DNA of 48,314 bases from Gammaproteobacteria bacterium (lineage in GTDB: Bacteria; Pseudomonadota; Gammaproteobacteria; HK1): the NCBI GenBank assembly GCA_009937425.1, contig JAACFO010000017.1, positions 1 through 48,314 of the forward strand. Direction: 5' to 3'. The notes below the pieces were generated by a model. It was not told the DNA's origin, ran no database searches, and saw nothing but the letters and a program-made list of their open reading frames with translations. Numbering within the stretch: the first letter of the stretch is position 1; each line of letters begins with the position of its first letter. Made by a program: the position numbers and the translations under genes. Positions 7,698-15,558 of the stretch are shown here, in pieces.

Positions 7698-9014
7698 ATG
7701 GCTTCACCTGATTTTCATCATTTTGACACCTTGAGTCTGCATGCGGGGCAACAGCCCGACACGGCCACCGGCGCGCGTGCTACGCCCATCTATCAGACCA
7801 CTTCGTTTGTGTTCCGTGATACTGATACTGCGGCTGCGTTGTTCAATGCCGAGCGCGCCGGGCATGTTTATTCACGCATCAGCAATCCCACCAACGCGGT
7901 GCTCGAAGAACGGATTTCGGCTCTCGAGGGGGGTGTGGGTGCGATTTGCACCGCCAGTGGCCAGGCCGCCATGCATCTCGCCATCGCGACCATCGTAGAC
8001 GCTGGATCGCATATCGTAGCGTCGCGTTCGCTCTACGGCGGCTCCCACAACTTGCTCGCCTATACCATGCCGCGCTTCGGCATCGAGACGACCTTCGTCG
8101 ATCCCCGGGATCCGGATGCATTCAAAAAGGCCATTCGTCCCGAAACCCGTCTGGTCTTCGGAGAAATACTCGGAAACCCCGGACTCGAAGTGCTCGACGT
8201 GGATGCAGTCTCCCGGGTCGCCCATGAGGCGGGTTTGCCATTGCTCATCGACTCGACCTTCACCACACCTTACCTCTGCCGGCCATTCGATCACGGCGCG
8301 GATCTCGTGTTTCATTCGGCCACCAAGTTCCTCGGCGGACACGGTATTGCCATCGGTGGTCTTCTTGTGGACAGCGGGCAATTCGACTGGGAAGCGTCGG
8401 GGAAATTTCCGACCCTCACAGAACCCTACCCGGGTTTTCATAACATGGATTTTGTCGAGGAGTACGGTCCCGCCGCTTTCATCATGCGCGCGCGCAAGGA
8501 AGGAGCCAGGGACTTCGGCGCCTGCATGAGCCCCACTACGGCTTTTCACATTCTGCAGGGCGTCGAAACCTTGCCCCTGCGCATGCAAAGGCACGTGGAC
8601 AATACCCGCAAAGTGGTCGCCTTTCTGGATGCACACGATGCGGTGGATTGGGTCGGATACCCCGAGCTACCGGCGCACCCGGATCACGAACTCGCCAAGA
8701 CCCTGCTTCCCCGGGGCTGCGGGGCCGTGTTCAGCTTCGGTTTGAAAGGTGGAAGACCCGCTGGCCGGCGATTTATCGAGACGGTGCGCATATTCTCGCA
8801 CCTGGCGAATGTTGGCGACGCCAAATCCCTGGTCATCCACCCCGCCAGCACGACCCACCACCGCATGGACGCGGCGGCGCTGGAAGCCGCGGGAATCAGC
8901 GAGGGAACCGTTCGGCTTTCCATCGGACTCGAGGATGCCGAAGATCTGATCAACGATCTAAGCCAGGCCATCAAATCATCCCAGCGGCTTCGGGTCTCGG
9001 AGTCGACGACGTGA
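7698..9014 (+). CDS. metY: O-acetyl/O-succinylhomoserine sulfhydrylase (PLP-dependent)
   Basis: A 438-residue enzyme of the Cys/Met-metabolism PLP family, which makes homocysteine from an activated homoserine and sulfide in the cytoplasm. The PLP lysine is K210 in HSATKFLGGHG. The phosphate and ring-contact segments YSRISNPTN and TASGQAAMHLA are present, as is the C-terminal LVIHPASTTH and VRLSIGLED. Length and the GFHNMDF...EYGPAAFI insertion favour the MetY/Met17 type over cystathionine gamma-synthase or MetZ. AGGAAG sits 8 bases before the ATG. No SAM or other methionine riboswitch is visible upstream, only the palindromic element. The stop overlaps the next start (GTGA), implying coupling with the hydrolase. 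Confidence 0.92.
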   Translation: MASPDFHHFDTLSLHAGQQPDTATGARATPIYQTTSFVFRDTDTAAALFNAERAGHVYSRISNPTNAVLEERISALEGGVGAICTASGQAAMHLAIATIVDAGSHIVASRSLYGGSHNLLAYTMPRFGIETTFVDPRDPDAFKKAIRPETRLVFGEILGNPGLEVLDVDAVSRVAHEAGLPLLIDSTFTTPYLCRPFDHGADLVFHSATKFLGGHGIAIGGLLVDSGQFDWEASGKFPTLTEPYPGFHNMDFVEEYGPAAFIMRARKEGARDFGACMSPTTAFHILQGVETLPLRMQRHVDNTRKVVAFLDAHDAVDWVGYPELPAHPDHELAKTLLPRGCGAVFSFGLKGGRPAGRRFIETVRIFSHLANVGDAKSLVIHPASTTHHRMDAAALEAAGISEGTVRLSIGLEDAEDLINDLSQAIKSSQRLRVSESTT

Positions 9015-9814
9015 AACTGCTCGTCGACGACCAGGACGTTTACGCCTACACCGGAGCAAAGGAATTCGATGCGGCGCGCGATCCGCTGATCTTCGTTCAC
9101 GGCGGTGGCCTCGATCACTCGGTGTGGCTGCTGCAGAGCCGTTACTTCGCCCACCACGGCCGCAGTGTCCTGGCGGTGGACTTGCCGGCCCACGGCAAAT
9201 CCGGCGGACAGGCACTCGCGAGCATCGCCGACATGGCGGACTGGGTAGTGCGGCTCATGGATGCAACCGGAATCGAGACCGCGACCCTCATCGGCCACAG
9301 CATGGGGGCATTGGTCGTGCACGAGGCCGCCGCTCGTCACCCAGGACGATTTCGGCGCATTGTCGCTCTCGGTATCTCCGTGCCCATGCCGGTCACGGAC
9401 GCCCTGCTTGGCGCCGCTAAAGCCAATGAACACGATGCCTTCGACATGATAAATGTCTGGGGACACGGCAGCCGCGCCCACATGGGCGGCAGCCAAACTC
9501 CCGGGACGTGGATGATCGGTGCAGGCGTTCGATTGCTCGAGCGGTCCGCGCCGGGCGTTTTATACGCGGATCTCAATGCTTGCAACAATTACCGCCACGG
9601 CCTGGAGAGCAGCGCACTGATCACCTGTCCGGTGCATTTGATTCTCGGCAGCGACGATCGCATGTCGCCGGTAAAAGCGGCCCAGCCATTACTGAAGGCG
9701 CTGGCCGATGCTCGCGTGACGATAATCGACGATTGCGGCCACATGCTCATGGCCGAAAAACCCGGGGAGGTACTGGATTTACTTATCGCTGCGCTGCGCG
9801 AACCCGCCAGCTAG
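9011..9814 (+). CDS. alpha/beta hydrolase
   Basis: A 267-residue alpha/beta-hydrolase fold enzyme with the oxyanion segment HGGGLDHS (residues 30-37), nucleophile elbow GHSMGA (S97), an acid-loop LGSDDRMSP and catalytic His in DDCGHMLM (H244). The substrate is unknown; relatives include esterases, lactonases and haloperoxidase-like enzymes. GTG 9011 is chosen because it overlaps the metY stop by four bases (GTGA); the frame is open further upstream but only inside metY. Coupling to metY suggests a role near methionine metabolism, possibly hydrolysis of an acyl-homoserine or ester by-product. That is inference. The stop codon shares bases with the stop of the convergent regulator gene. Confidence 0.88.
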   Translation: MKLLVDDQDVYAYTGAKEFDAARDPLIFVHGGGLDHSVWLLQSRYFAHHGRSVLAVDLPAHGKSGGQALASIADMADWVVRLMDATGIETATLIGHSMGALVVHEAAARHPGRFRRIVALGISVPMPVTDALLGAAKANEHDAFDMINVWGHGSRAHMGGSQTPGTWMIGAGVRLLERSAPGVLYADLNACNNYRHGLESSALITCPVHLILGSDDRMSPVKAAQPLLKALADARVTIIDDCGHMLMAEKPGEVLDLLIAALREPAS

Positions 9815-12282
9815 GTTTTGCCGAGTATCGCACCGATGGGCTCGGGCCTGCCGACCGCATATCCTTGTGCGTAGTCGACACCGATAACCCCCAGCGCGCG
9901 GAGGACGGCTTCGCTGTCGACGAACTCCGCCACTGTCTTCTTACCCATCACGTGCCCAATCTCGTTAATGGATTTCACCATGGCATAGTCGATGGGGTCA
10001 TCGAGGATATCCTTCACGAACAAGCCGTCAATCTTGAGGAAGTCGACAGGCAGATTCTTCAAGTAGGCGAATGACGACAACCCACTACCGAAATCATCCA
10101 GCGCAAAGCGACATCCCCATTCCTTGAGCATCTTGATGAATCGCGTGGCGCTCGTCAGATTGGTAATGGCCGCCGTCTCTGTAATTTCCATACAGATTTT
10201 CTCTGGTGGAATGCGCCCTTCCTTGAAGCGCTCGATGATATGACCCATCAGCTGACTGTCGCCAAGCGAGTGACCCGAGAGATTAATGGAAACGAGATCC
10301 AGGCCCTGCATGTACCCCGAATTCTGTATCAGCCAGTCGAAAGTATTGCGAATAACCCAGTTATCAAGTCGTGCCGAAAGGTTATACCGTTCGACCGCCG
10401 ACAGAAATGCCCCGGGTAAGACGATTCGACCCTGTTCGTCCTGCATGCGCAGCAGGACCTCGTAGTGCACCGGCGCCGCGTCAGGCGTGGCAACCGGCGT
10501 AATCGGTTGCGCATAAAGCGCGAAACGGTCATCGTCCAGTGCACGTTGAATACGCGCCACCCACTGCATCTCGCCCTGGCGCTGGGCGACCTTCATGTCG
10601 TCCTCGCGGTAAACGTGAATCTGATTGCGCCCCCCGTCCTTGGCCGCATAGCAGGCGGAATCCGCGGTGCTCAGAACTGCCGTAATGCTCTCGCTGGCCT
10701 CATTGATGGGGACGACACCGATACTGACGCCGACGTTGAATGTCTTGTCTTCCCAATGAAATTGGAGATTCCTGATCGCCTCGAGCAGGGCGTTCGCCAC
10801 ACGCGTCGCCTGCATGATGGAGCAGCGCTCCATGAGCACGCCGAACTCGTCACCGCCGAGGCGCGCCAGCGTATCTCCCTTACGCACGTTATCCGGCAAC
10901 AGCATGCCGAGCTGGCGCAATAATTCATCACCCGCCACATGTCCGCAGGTGTCATTGATAACTTTGAACTGATCGAGATCCAGATAACACAGGGCGTGCT
11001 CGGTATCTTCCTGACGCGCCAGATCGATCAGGTGCCGCAATCGCTGTTCAAATTCGCGCCTGTTTACCAATCCGGTTAACGCATCATGGCTCGCCTGGTA
11101 GGAGAGCTTTTCGGATAGAGTGTGCGTTTCCGTAAGATCCCGCCAGCTGACCACTACACCGGAGTCCTTACCCATCCCGTCGTGAAAGGGATAGAAGGCG
11201 ACGTCCATGAAACGCCGGCCACTGGCGGGAAAGTCGAACCACGCCTGATAGTGCGCCTCGTCACCGGCGAGGCAGCGATCAAGAGCTTCTTTCAACCTGC
11301 TCTCGAATTCTTCCTCGCCATGAATGTCGCACATGGATTTACCAACGACGTCCTCTCGCTTTAAATCATAGGTACGCACAAAAGCATCATTGACGGCCTG
11401 ATAAACGCCGGCTTGATCGACGAAAGCCATGAGGTCCGCGGTGGAAGAAATAATCTGCTCGTAGCGCCTCAGTGCCCTGATAGCGCGTTTTCGATCAGTC
11501 ACGTCCGTGACGGTGGCCTGAATTGCCGGTTGTCCATCCCAAGTCAGAGTCCTGATCACCACTTCCAACGTAATTACCGACTCATCAACGCGTTGCGCGT
11601 CGAACTCGTACCGATTCGGTAAGGACTCGCCCTTGGTATGGGCATCCATGTAGCGCCGCAATCGTGCCCGCTCATAAGCGGGGAAGTGATGCTCCAGGGT
11701 TTTGAGCGCGAGCACCGCATCGCGGGTCGGGTATCCAAGCATGTCGGCAAAGGCCTGATTCGAGTAAATCGGCGCCCAGTCTCTGTGAATGAATACACCT
11801 TGGACCGAGGCGTCGATCAGATCCCGGAATCGCCGCTCACTGTCCCGCAGTGCATCTTCAGTGCGAGCCTTGTCCGACTCGAGCTCGAGCCGTTCGAAAA
11901 TTCGATTGAGGGTGGCAAGAAGGTCTTCCGGGTGGAAAGGCTTGCGTAAATAATCGTAAGCGCCCAGGTGCAATGCTTCGATTGCGCTCTCGGTGGAAGC
12001 AAAGGCAGTCATCATCACGCAGGTGACGCCTGGATTCGATTTCTTCAACTCCCTTACGAGATCGATTCCGCTGCCGGTTCCGAGCCGCACATCGATTAGC
12101 GCGACGTCGGCGGGAAAGTTCCCCACCGCCCGCCTCGCGGCGCCGGTTTCATATGCCGGAAGTACCTCGAAGCCCTGCAATGCCAGGAGATCCGCGGTGC
12201 TGTCGGCAAAGTCACGGTCGTCGTCGACGATGAGAACCCGCCGCTGAAACCCCAGTTCCGCAGTGACGGCCGGCACACTCAT
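9811..12282 (-). CDS. response regulator with REC-PAS-PAS-GGDEF-EAL domains
   Basis: An 823-residue cytoplasmic signalling protein for cyclic-di-GMP. Domains in order: REC (15-130, phospho-acceptor D64 in ALIDVRL, acid pocket D20/D21/D22), PAS (about 145-265), PAS (about 272-385), GGDEF (400-560, intact GGDEF at 476-480) and EAL (580-823). An RxxD allosteric inhibition site (RKGD, 467-470) lies exactly five residues before GGDEF. The EAL signature reads EVL (608-610), but the other metal and catalytic segments (NLSG, MEITET, DDFGSG, LKIDG, AEFV) remain, so both synthesis and hydrolysis are possible. No partner histidine kinase is adjacent. Confidence 0.95.
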   Translation of the reverse strand: MSVPAVTAELGFQRRVLIVDDDRDFADSTADLLALQGFEVLPAYETGAARRAVGNFPADVALIDVRLGTGSGIDLVRELKKSNPGVTCVMMTAFASTESAIEALHLGAYDYLRKPFHPEDLLATLNRIFERLELESDKARTEDALRDSERRFRDLIDASVQGVFIHRDWAPIYSNQAFADMLGYPTRDAVLALKTLEHHFPAYERARLRRYMDAHTKGESLPNRYEFDAQRVDESVITLEVVIRTLTWDGQPAIQATVTDVTDRKRAIRALRRYEQIISSTADLMAFVDQAGVYQAVNDAFVRTYDLKREDVVGKSMCDIHGEEEFESRLKEALDRCLAGDEAHYQAWFDFPASGRRFMDVAFYPFHDGMGKDSGVVVSWRDLTETHTLSEKLSYQASHDALTGLVNRREFEQRLRHLIDLARQEDTEHALCYLDLDQFKVINDTCGHVAGDELLRQLGMLLPDNVRKGDTLARLGGDEFGVLMERCSIMQATRVANALLEAIRNLQFHWEDKTFNVGVSIGVVPINEASESITAVLSTADSACYAAKDGGRNQIHVYREDDMKVAQRQGEMQWVARIQRALDDDRFALYAQPITPVATPDAAPVHYEVLLRMQDEQGRIVLPGAFLSAVERYNLSARLDNWVIRNTFDWLIQNSGYMQGLDLVSINLSGHSLGDSQLMGHIIERFKEGRIPPEKICMEITETAAITNLTSATRFIKMLKEWGCRFALDDFGSGLSSFAYLKNLPVDFLKIDGLFVKDILDDPIDYAMVKSINEIGHVMGKKTVAEFVDSEAVLRALGVIGVDYAQGYAVGRPEPIGAILGKT

Positions 12283-12510
12283 GCCGACACCCTCGACGAA
12301 GCTGCGCTATCTGAACTATTTGTGAGTGACATTGCTGCCGGCTGGCGTGAAGAGGCGTCCCGGCCTCTGGAAACCTAAAGACTAGCACGGAATCAATGGC
12401 TTGAGCAGACTGGTTCGTCACCTACCGTCCGCGGTAAATTGCCGCTGGACTTGTGAAATGCGCATCGCGCGCAATCGTTAGAGTGCCAAATGGGTCACAA
12501 AGCGCTCACA

Positions 12511-12573
12511 TTGGGCGCGATCCGCCAGATCTATAATTAGTGTCAGTAGTTAAACAGGAGGTGTGTCGACCTC
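12511..12573 (+). promoter_or_regulatory. candidate promoter and Shine-Dalgarno hairpin before the 210-residue gene
   Basis: A consensus TATAAT at 12532-12537 with a weak TTGGGC (12511-12516, 15-base spacer) could form a promoter. A near-perfect ribosome site AGGAGGTG (12556-12563) follows. GAGGT (12558-12562) can pair with ACCTC (12569-12573) across six bases, which would hide the ribosome site right before ATG 12574. The remainder of the 291-base divergent gap (12283-12573) shows nothing else I can support. Confidence 0.45.
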
Positions 12574-13206
12574 ATGATTACCAACACTCGTGACGAGCAG
12601 CTGATTACCGAGACCAGCCTGCAGGAGTATTTTCAGAGTTCGATATCAGACGCTCTAGAAAATCAGAACCTGAAGGCCGGAGCCGACACGATACATTATG
12701 TGGTCAATCTTCTAACCTCCTTCGCTCGCGCCGAAAAGCTATTTGAAAAAACCCCCGACGGCGTGATGATCAGACCTCTTGCGTTGCTCTACGCGGAAGC
12801 TGTAGAGGGTCCGACGCCCGACCAGCGTAACCGGGCACTTCGGCGGCTCGGCGATGTCGCGTTATTCATTTCCGGCGTATTTTCCCAGAGTTTGAATCGC
12901 TGCGCAGTAGACATCGATTACTACGTATCCATGGGCGGAAGCGCATACAGTTATCTCTCCGATACGATGCGCGGTACGAATCGTGGCCGGGCCATGAGTA
13001 ACATTTACGATGAGCTCGCTTCAAAGTTTGTCGCGTTTGTCGATGTTCTCGGTGAAGTCAGCGAAGGGCCGAATTGCAATAACGATGCTGACGTGTTGCG
13101 TCACTACGAGGTCTGGCTTCGTACCGGGAGCACCAGGGCGGCTGATCGTTTGCGCGCGGCGGGTATCGAACCATTGCCGAATGCATCCGGACGCCTGCGG
13201 CACTGA
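12574..13206 (+). CDS. conserved-looking protein of unknown function (first of a pair)
   Basis: A 210-residue protein I do not recognise. It has no signal peptide or membrane segment and appears largely helical. A regular stretch (PDQRNRALRRLGDVALFISG) is followed by an aromatic YYVSMGGSAYSYLSD segment, and the C-terminus resembles a short helical repeat (VWLRTGSTRAADRLRAAGI). It has a strong ribosome site and its own candidate promoter. Codon use looks like its neighbours, so it is a real gene. The next unknown gene starts 20 bp after its stop, and the two probably act together. Confidence 0.8.
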   Translation: MITNTRDEQLITETSLQEYFQSSISDALENQNLKAGADTIHYVVNLLTSFARAEKLFEKTPDGVMIRPLALLYAEAVEGPTPDQRNRALRRLGDVALFISGVFSQSLNRCAVDIDYYVSMGGSAYSYLSDTMRGTNRGRAMSNIYDELASKFVAFVDVLGEVSEGPNCNNDADVLRHYEVWLRTGSTRAADRLRAAGIEPLPNASGRLRH

Positions 13207-13226
13207 CACGCGCCGGAATTTATCCC

Positions 13227-13883
13227 GTGCTCGCATCCCTACAGCGTCAGCTCGAGCGGATTTACGAAGTCGAGATTCCACACCGCGTCGACGATTTTCT
13301 GATAACCGATCCCGGCGTTCTCAATGATATCCATGGCCATGAAGGGCCGGCCCAATCGGAGGTCGAGGAGCAGTTGCTCGTCGTTCAGGATGGGGATTGC
13401 CTGGACATCGCGCTTTACGTGGACAACGAAGTCGTAAACCGTCTCACCCGGGATGATCCCAGATCGCGCCTGCATGCAGGCAATCTCGCCGACTACTGCA
13501 CCGCCTTGGAGGGCGTGAGCCACTTTCTTTATTTGATCTGGAATGCGCACTACGAACGTGGGGTATCTCTGATGGAACTCGAGATGCAGGCGGAAATCGA
13601 CAAATATGTGGGCACCGCGTTTCTCTTCGGCCAACAGAGAAGCGGGCGGATCCCTTCGAGCCTGTACAGCTGGCTTTTCGAAAATCCCGAGTTCGATTCT
13701 TCCCTGGACAGAACGAGCCTGGAGCGCTACCGCGACGCAAACTATTACGCGAGCAAATACTGCGCCCGGCTGGAGAATCGCTATTTGAAAGCCGACGGCC
13801 GGGCCGGGATGTTCAATGACTTGCGCAGGCTCTACCGCCTGACCAATTACGCCAAGATAAACTGCGCCGTCGAAAAACACTGA
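13227..13883 (+). CDS. conserved-looking protein of unknown function (second of a pair)
   Basis: A 218-residue soluble, acidic protein with no family I can name. Recognisable features are an N-terminal acidic domain (EEQLLVVQDGDCLDIALYVD), a central ALEGVSHFLYLIWNAHYERG segment, and an aromatic C-terminal helix region (RYRDANYYASKYCARLENRY). It starts with GTG 13227, 20 bp after the preceding stop, with GGA about 9 bases upstream. The central His/Glu-containing helices (LEGVSHF, LELEMQAEIDKY) could bind metal, but this is only an impression. Probably co-transcribed with the 210-residue gene. Confidence 0.8.
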   Translation: MLASLQRQLERIYEVEIPHRVDDFLITDPGVLNDIHGHEGPAQSEVEEQLLVVQDGDCLDIALYVDNEVVNRLTRDDPRSRLHAGNLADYCTALEGVSHFLYLIWNAHYERGVSLMELEMQAEIDKYVGTAFLFGQQRSGRIPSSLYSWLFENPEFDSSLDRTSLERYRDANYYASKYCARLENRYLKADGRAGMFNDLRRLYRLTNYAKINCAVEKH

Positions 13884-13932
13884 ACCCCGGCGGGCATGGA
13901 CAGCCCGACTCAAATGACCGAGCATAGATGCG

Positions 13933-15069
13933 ATGAAGGTCAATGGCGCACACACCCGAACCATCTGGCTCAGCGCTGATGGGTGGTCGGTCGAGGTAAT
14001 CGATCAGACCCGACTGCCCCACCGTTTCACCACCTCGCGCCTCACCAGCGTCGCGGACGCCGCCCGGGCAATCACCCACATGATTGTTCGTGGCGCGCCG
14101 CTGATTGGCGCCACCGCCGCCTACGGTCTGGCGCTGGCCATGCGTGACAGTTCCACAGACGACAATCTTGCAGACAGCGCCCGCTTATTGCTGGCTACCC
14201 GGCCCACCGCGGTCAATCTGCGCTGGGTGGTCGATGGATTGCGTGCAACGCTCGAGAGTACTCCTGTCCATGAGCGCTGCGAGATTGCGTACGCCCAAGC
14301 CGCGCGTATATGTGACGAAGATGTGGCCATCAACCATGCCATCGGTGAACACGGCCTGGCACTGATAGAGCAACATCTGCAGAAAAAGGGTTCTGGCCCG
14401 ATCAACGTTCTCACACACTGCAACGCCGGCTGGCTCGCCACCGTGGATTGGGGAACGGCGCTGGCCCCAATCTACATGGCCCACGACGCCGGCATCGACA
14501 TGCATGTGTGGGTGGATGAGACTCGCCCCAGGAACCAGGGCTTCAGCTTGACCGCCTGGGAACTGGATCAGCATGGCGTGCCCTACACCGCCGTAGTAGA
14601 TAATGTGGGCGGTCATCTCATGCAGCGGGGACAGGTGGACTTCTGCATCACCGGTACCGATCGCACCACCGCGTCCGGTGACGTGTGTAACAAGATCGGC
14701 ACCTATTTGAAGGCCCTGGCGGCCCGAGACAACGACATACCCTTCTACGTCGGCTTACCCGGCCCCTCCATCGACTGGTCCATGGACGACGGAATCGCTG
14801 AAATTCCCATAGAAGAGCGCGACCCGACTGAGGTCACCACCATGAGCGGACTTTCGCCGGAGGGAGAGCTGGTATCGATTCAGCTCACCGGGCACGCCTG
14901 CCCGGCGGCCAATTTCGCCTTCGACGTGACGCCGGCACGGTTGATAACCGGTCTCATTACGGAACGAGGTTTGTGCCCGGCAACGCCCGCCGGGCTGCGG
15001 TCACTGTATCCGGAAGCGAGCGGAGATCAGGGGAAATCAGGGCCTCACCGGGTGACGGCGAAGATTTGA
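13933..15069 (+). CDS. mtnA: S-methyl-5-thioribose-1-phosphate isomerase
   Basis: A 378-residue enzyme of the methionine salvage pathway that converts 5-methylthioribose-1-phosphate to 5-methylthioribulose-1-phosphate; it belongs to the eIF2B-related isomerase family. The active-site Cys is C163 in THCNAGW, and the catalytic Asp is D243 in GTDRTTASGDVCNKIGTY. The N-terminal RGAPLIGATAAYG and central VWVDETRPRNQG segments are classical. It exceeds the usual 340-365 residues by a C-terminal extension after AGLRSLYP. No other methionine-salvage gene is adjacent; metY lies about 5 kb upstream. The start ATG lacks a clear ribosome site. Confidence 0.93.
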   Translation: MKVNGAHTRTIWLSADGWSVEVIDQTRLPHRFTTSRLTSVADAARAITHMIVRGAPLIGATAAYGLALAMRDSSTDDNLADSARLLLATRPTAVNLRWVVDGLRATLESTPVHERCEIAYAQAARICDEDVAINHAIGEHGLALIEQHLQKKGSGPINVLTHCNAGWLATVDWGTALAPIYMAHDAGIDMHVWVDETRPRNQGFSLTAWELDQHGVPYTAVVDNVGGHLMQRGQVDFCITGTDRTTASGDVCNKIGTYLKALAARDNDIPFYVGLPGPSIDWSMDDGIAEIPIEERDPTEVTTMSGLSPEGELVSIQLTGHACPAANFAFDVTPARLITGLITERGLCPATPAGLRSLYPEASGDQGKSGPHRVTAKI

Positions 15070-15088
15070 GGCCCGGGCCGCTGGCCGG

Positions 15089-15268
15089 CTAGAGGGACGG
15101 GGCCGCCAGGTGCTGATAATAGGCGCCGCCCACCGCCGCGGCGATAACCAACCCGGCGATACTCCCTATGACGAACGCGTACTCGGAATCCTTCATCAAG
15201 AATTTGAAGAGGACGACGGTTGCTCCCCAAGCCGCCAGACACACAACCATCAAGACGTATGCTTCCAC
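15089..15268 (-). CDS. small two-helix membrane protein (59 residues)
   Basis: A short gene with GTG start at 15268, preceded by GGAGG four bases upstream (rc of 15273-15277), ending in TAG at 15089. Two hydrophobic helices are clear: residues about 4-24 (YVLMVVCLAAWGATVVLFKF) and 31-50 (AFVIGSIAGLVIAAAVGGAY), joined by a charged turn MKDSEY. The short loop places both termini on the same side of the membrane. It converges on mtnA with a 19-base gap. Function unknown. Confidence 0.65.
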   Translation of the reverse strand: MEAYVLMVVCLAAWGATVVLFKFLMKDSEYAFVIGSIAGLVIAAAVGGAYYQHLAAPSL

Positions 15269-15558
15269 TTTGCCTCCAGTACAGTCCGTAACTTCTTCTA
15301 AGGAAAGGAAATGGTAATTAAGCTCATTGTAGACATGATCCCGCGAATTTCACCCATTTTCCCTCTTGTGGGTACCAGTTCAGCCAGTTTTCCCCTCTAG
15401 AACCCGGTCACGGGTACTCCAAGCCCATCACAAAGCGGGAACATCCTTCCCCGCCAGCTGAGACCTGCGTCACGGCTTCGCAGCCGCGTTAAAGGTGGCC
15501 AGGTTTGGAGACGATATTGGGAGGTATAGGGAGACGGTGACCCGCGACCGCCAGCGCC
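15269..15558. other. 290-bp divergent intergenic region
   Basis: It separates the 59-residue membrane protein (minus) from the DUF1631-PP2C gene (plus). It contains a possible 29-codon plus-strand reading frame, 15311-15400, with a good ribosome site (AGGAAAGGAA), and directly after it a small ACCCG/CGGGT hairpin (15402-15406, 15411-15415). No convincing promoter or terminator was identified. Confidence 0.4.

Noticed and set aside
15401-15415. Transcription terminator after the 29-codon frame
   Set aside because: The hairpin has only five base pairs and no T-run.
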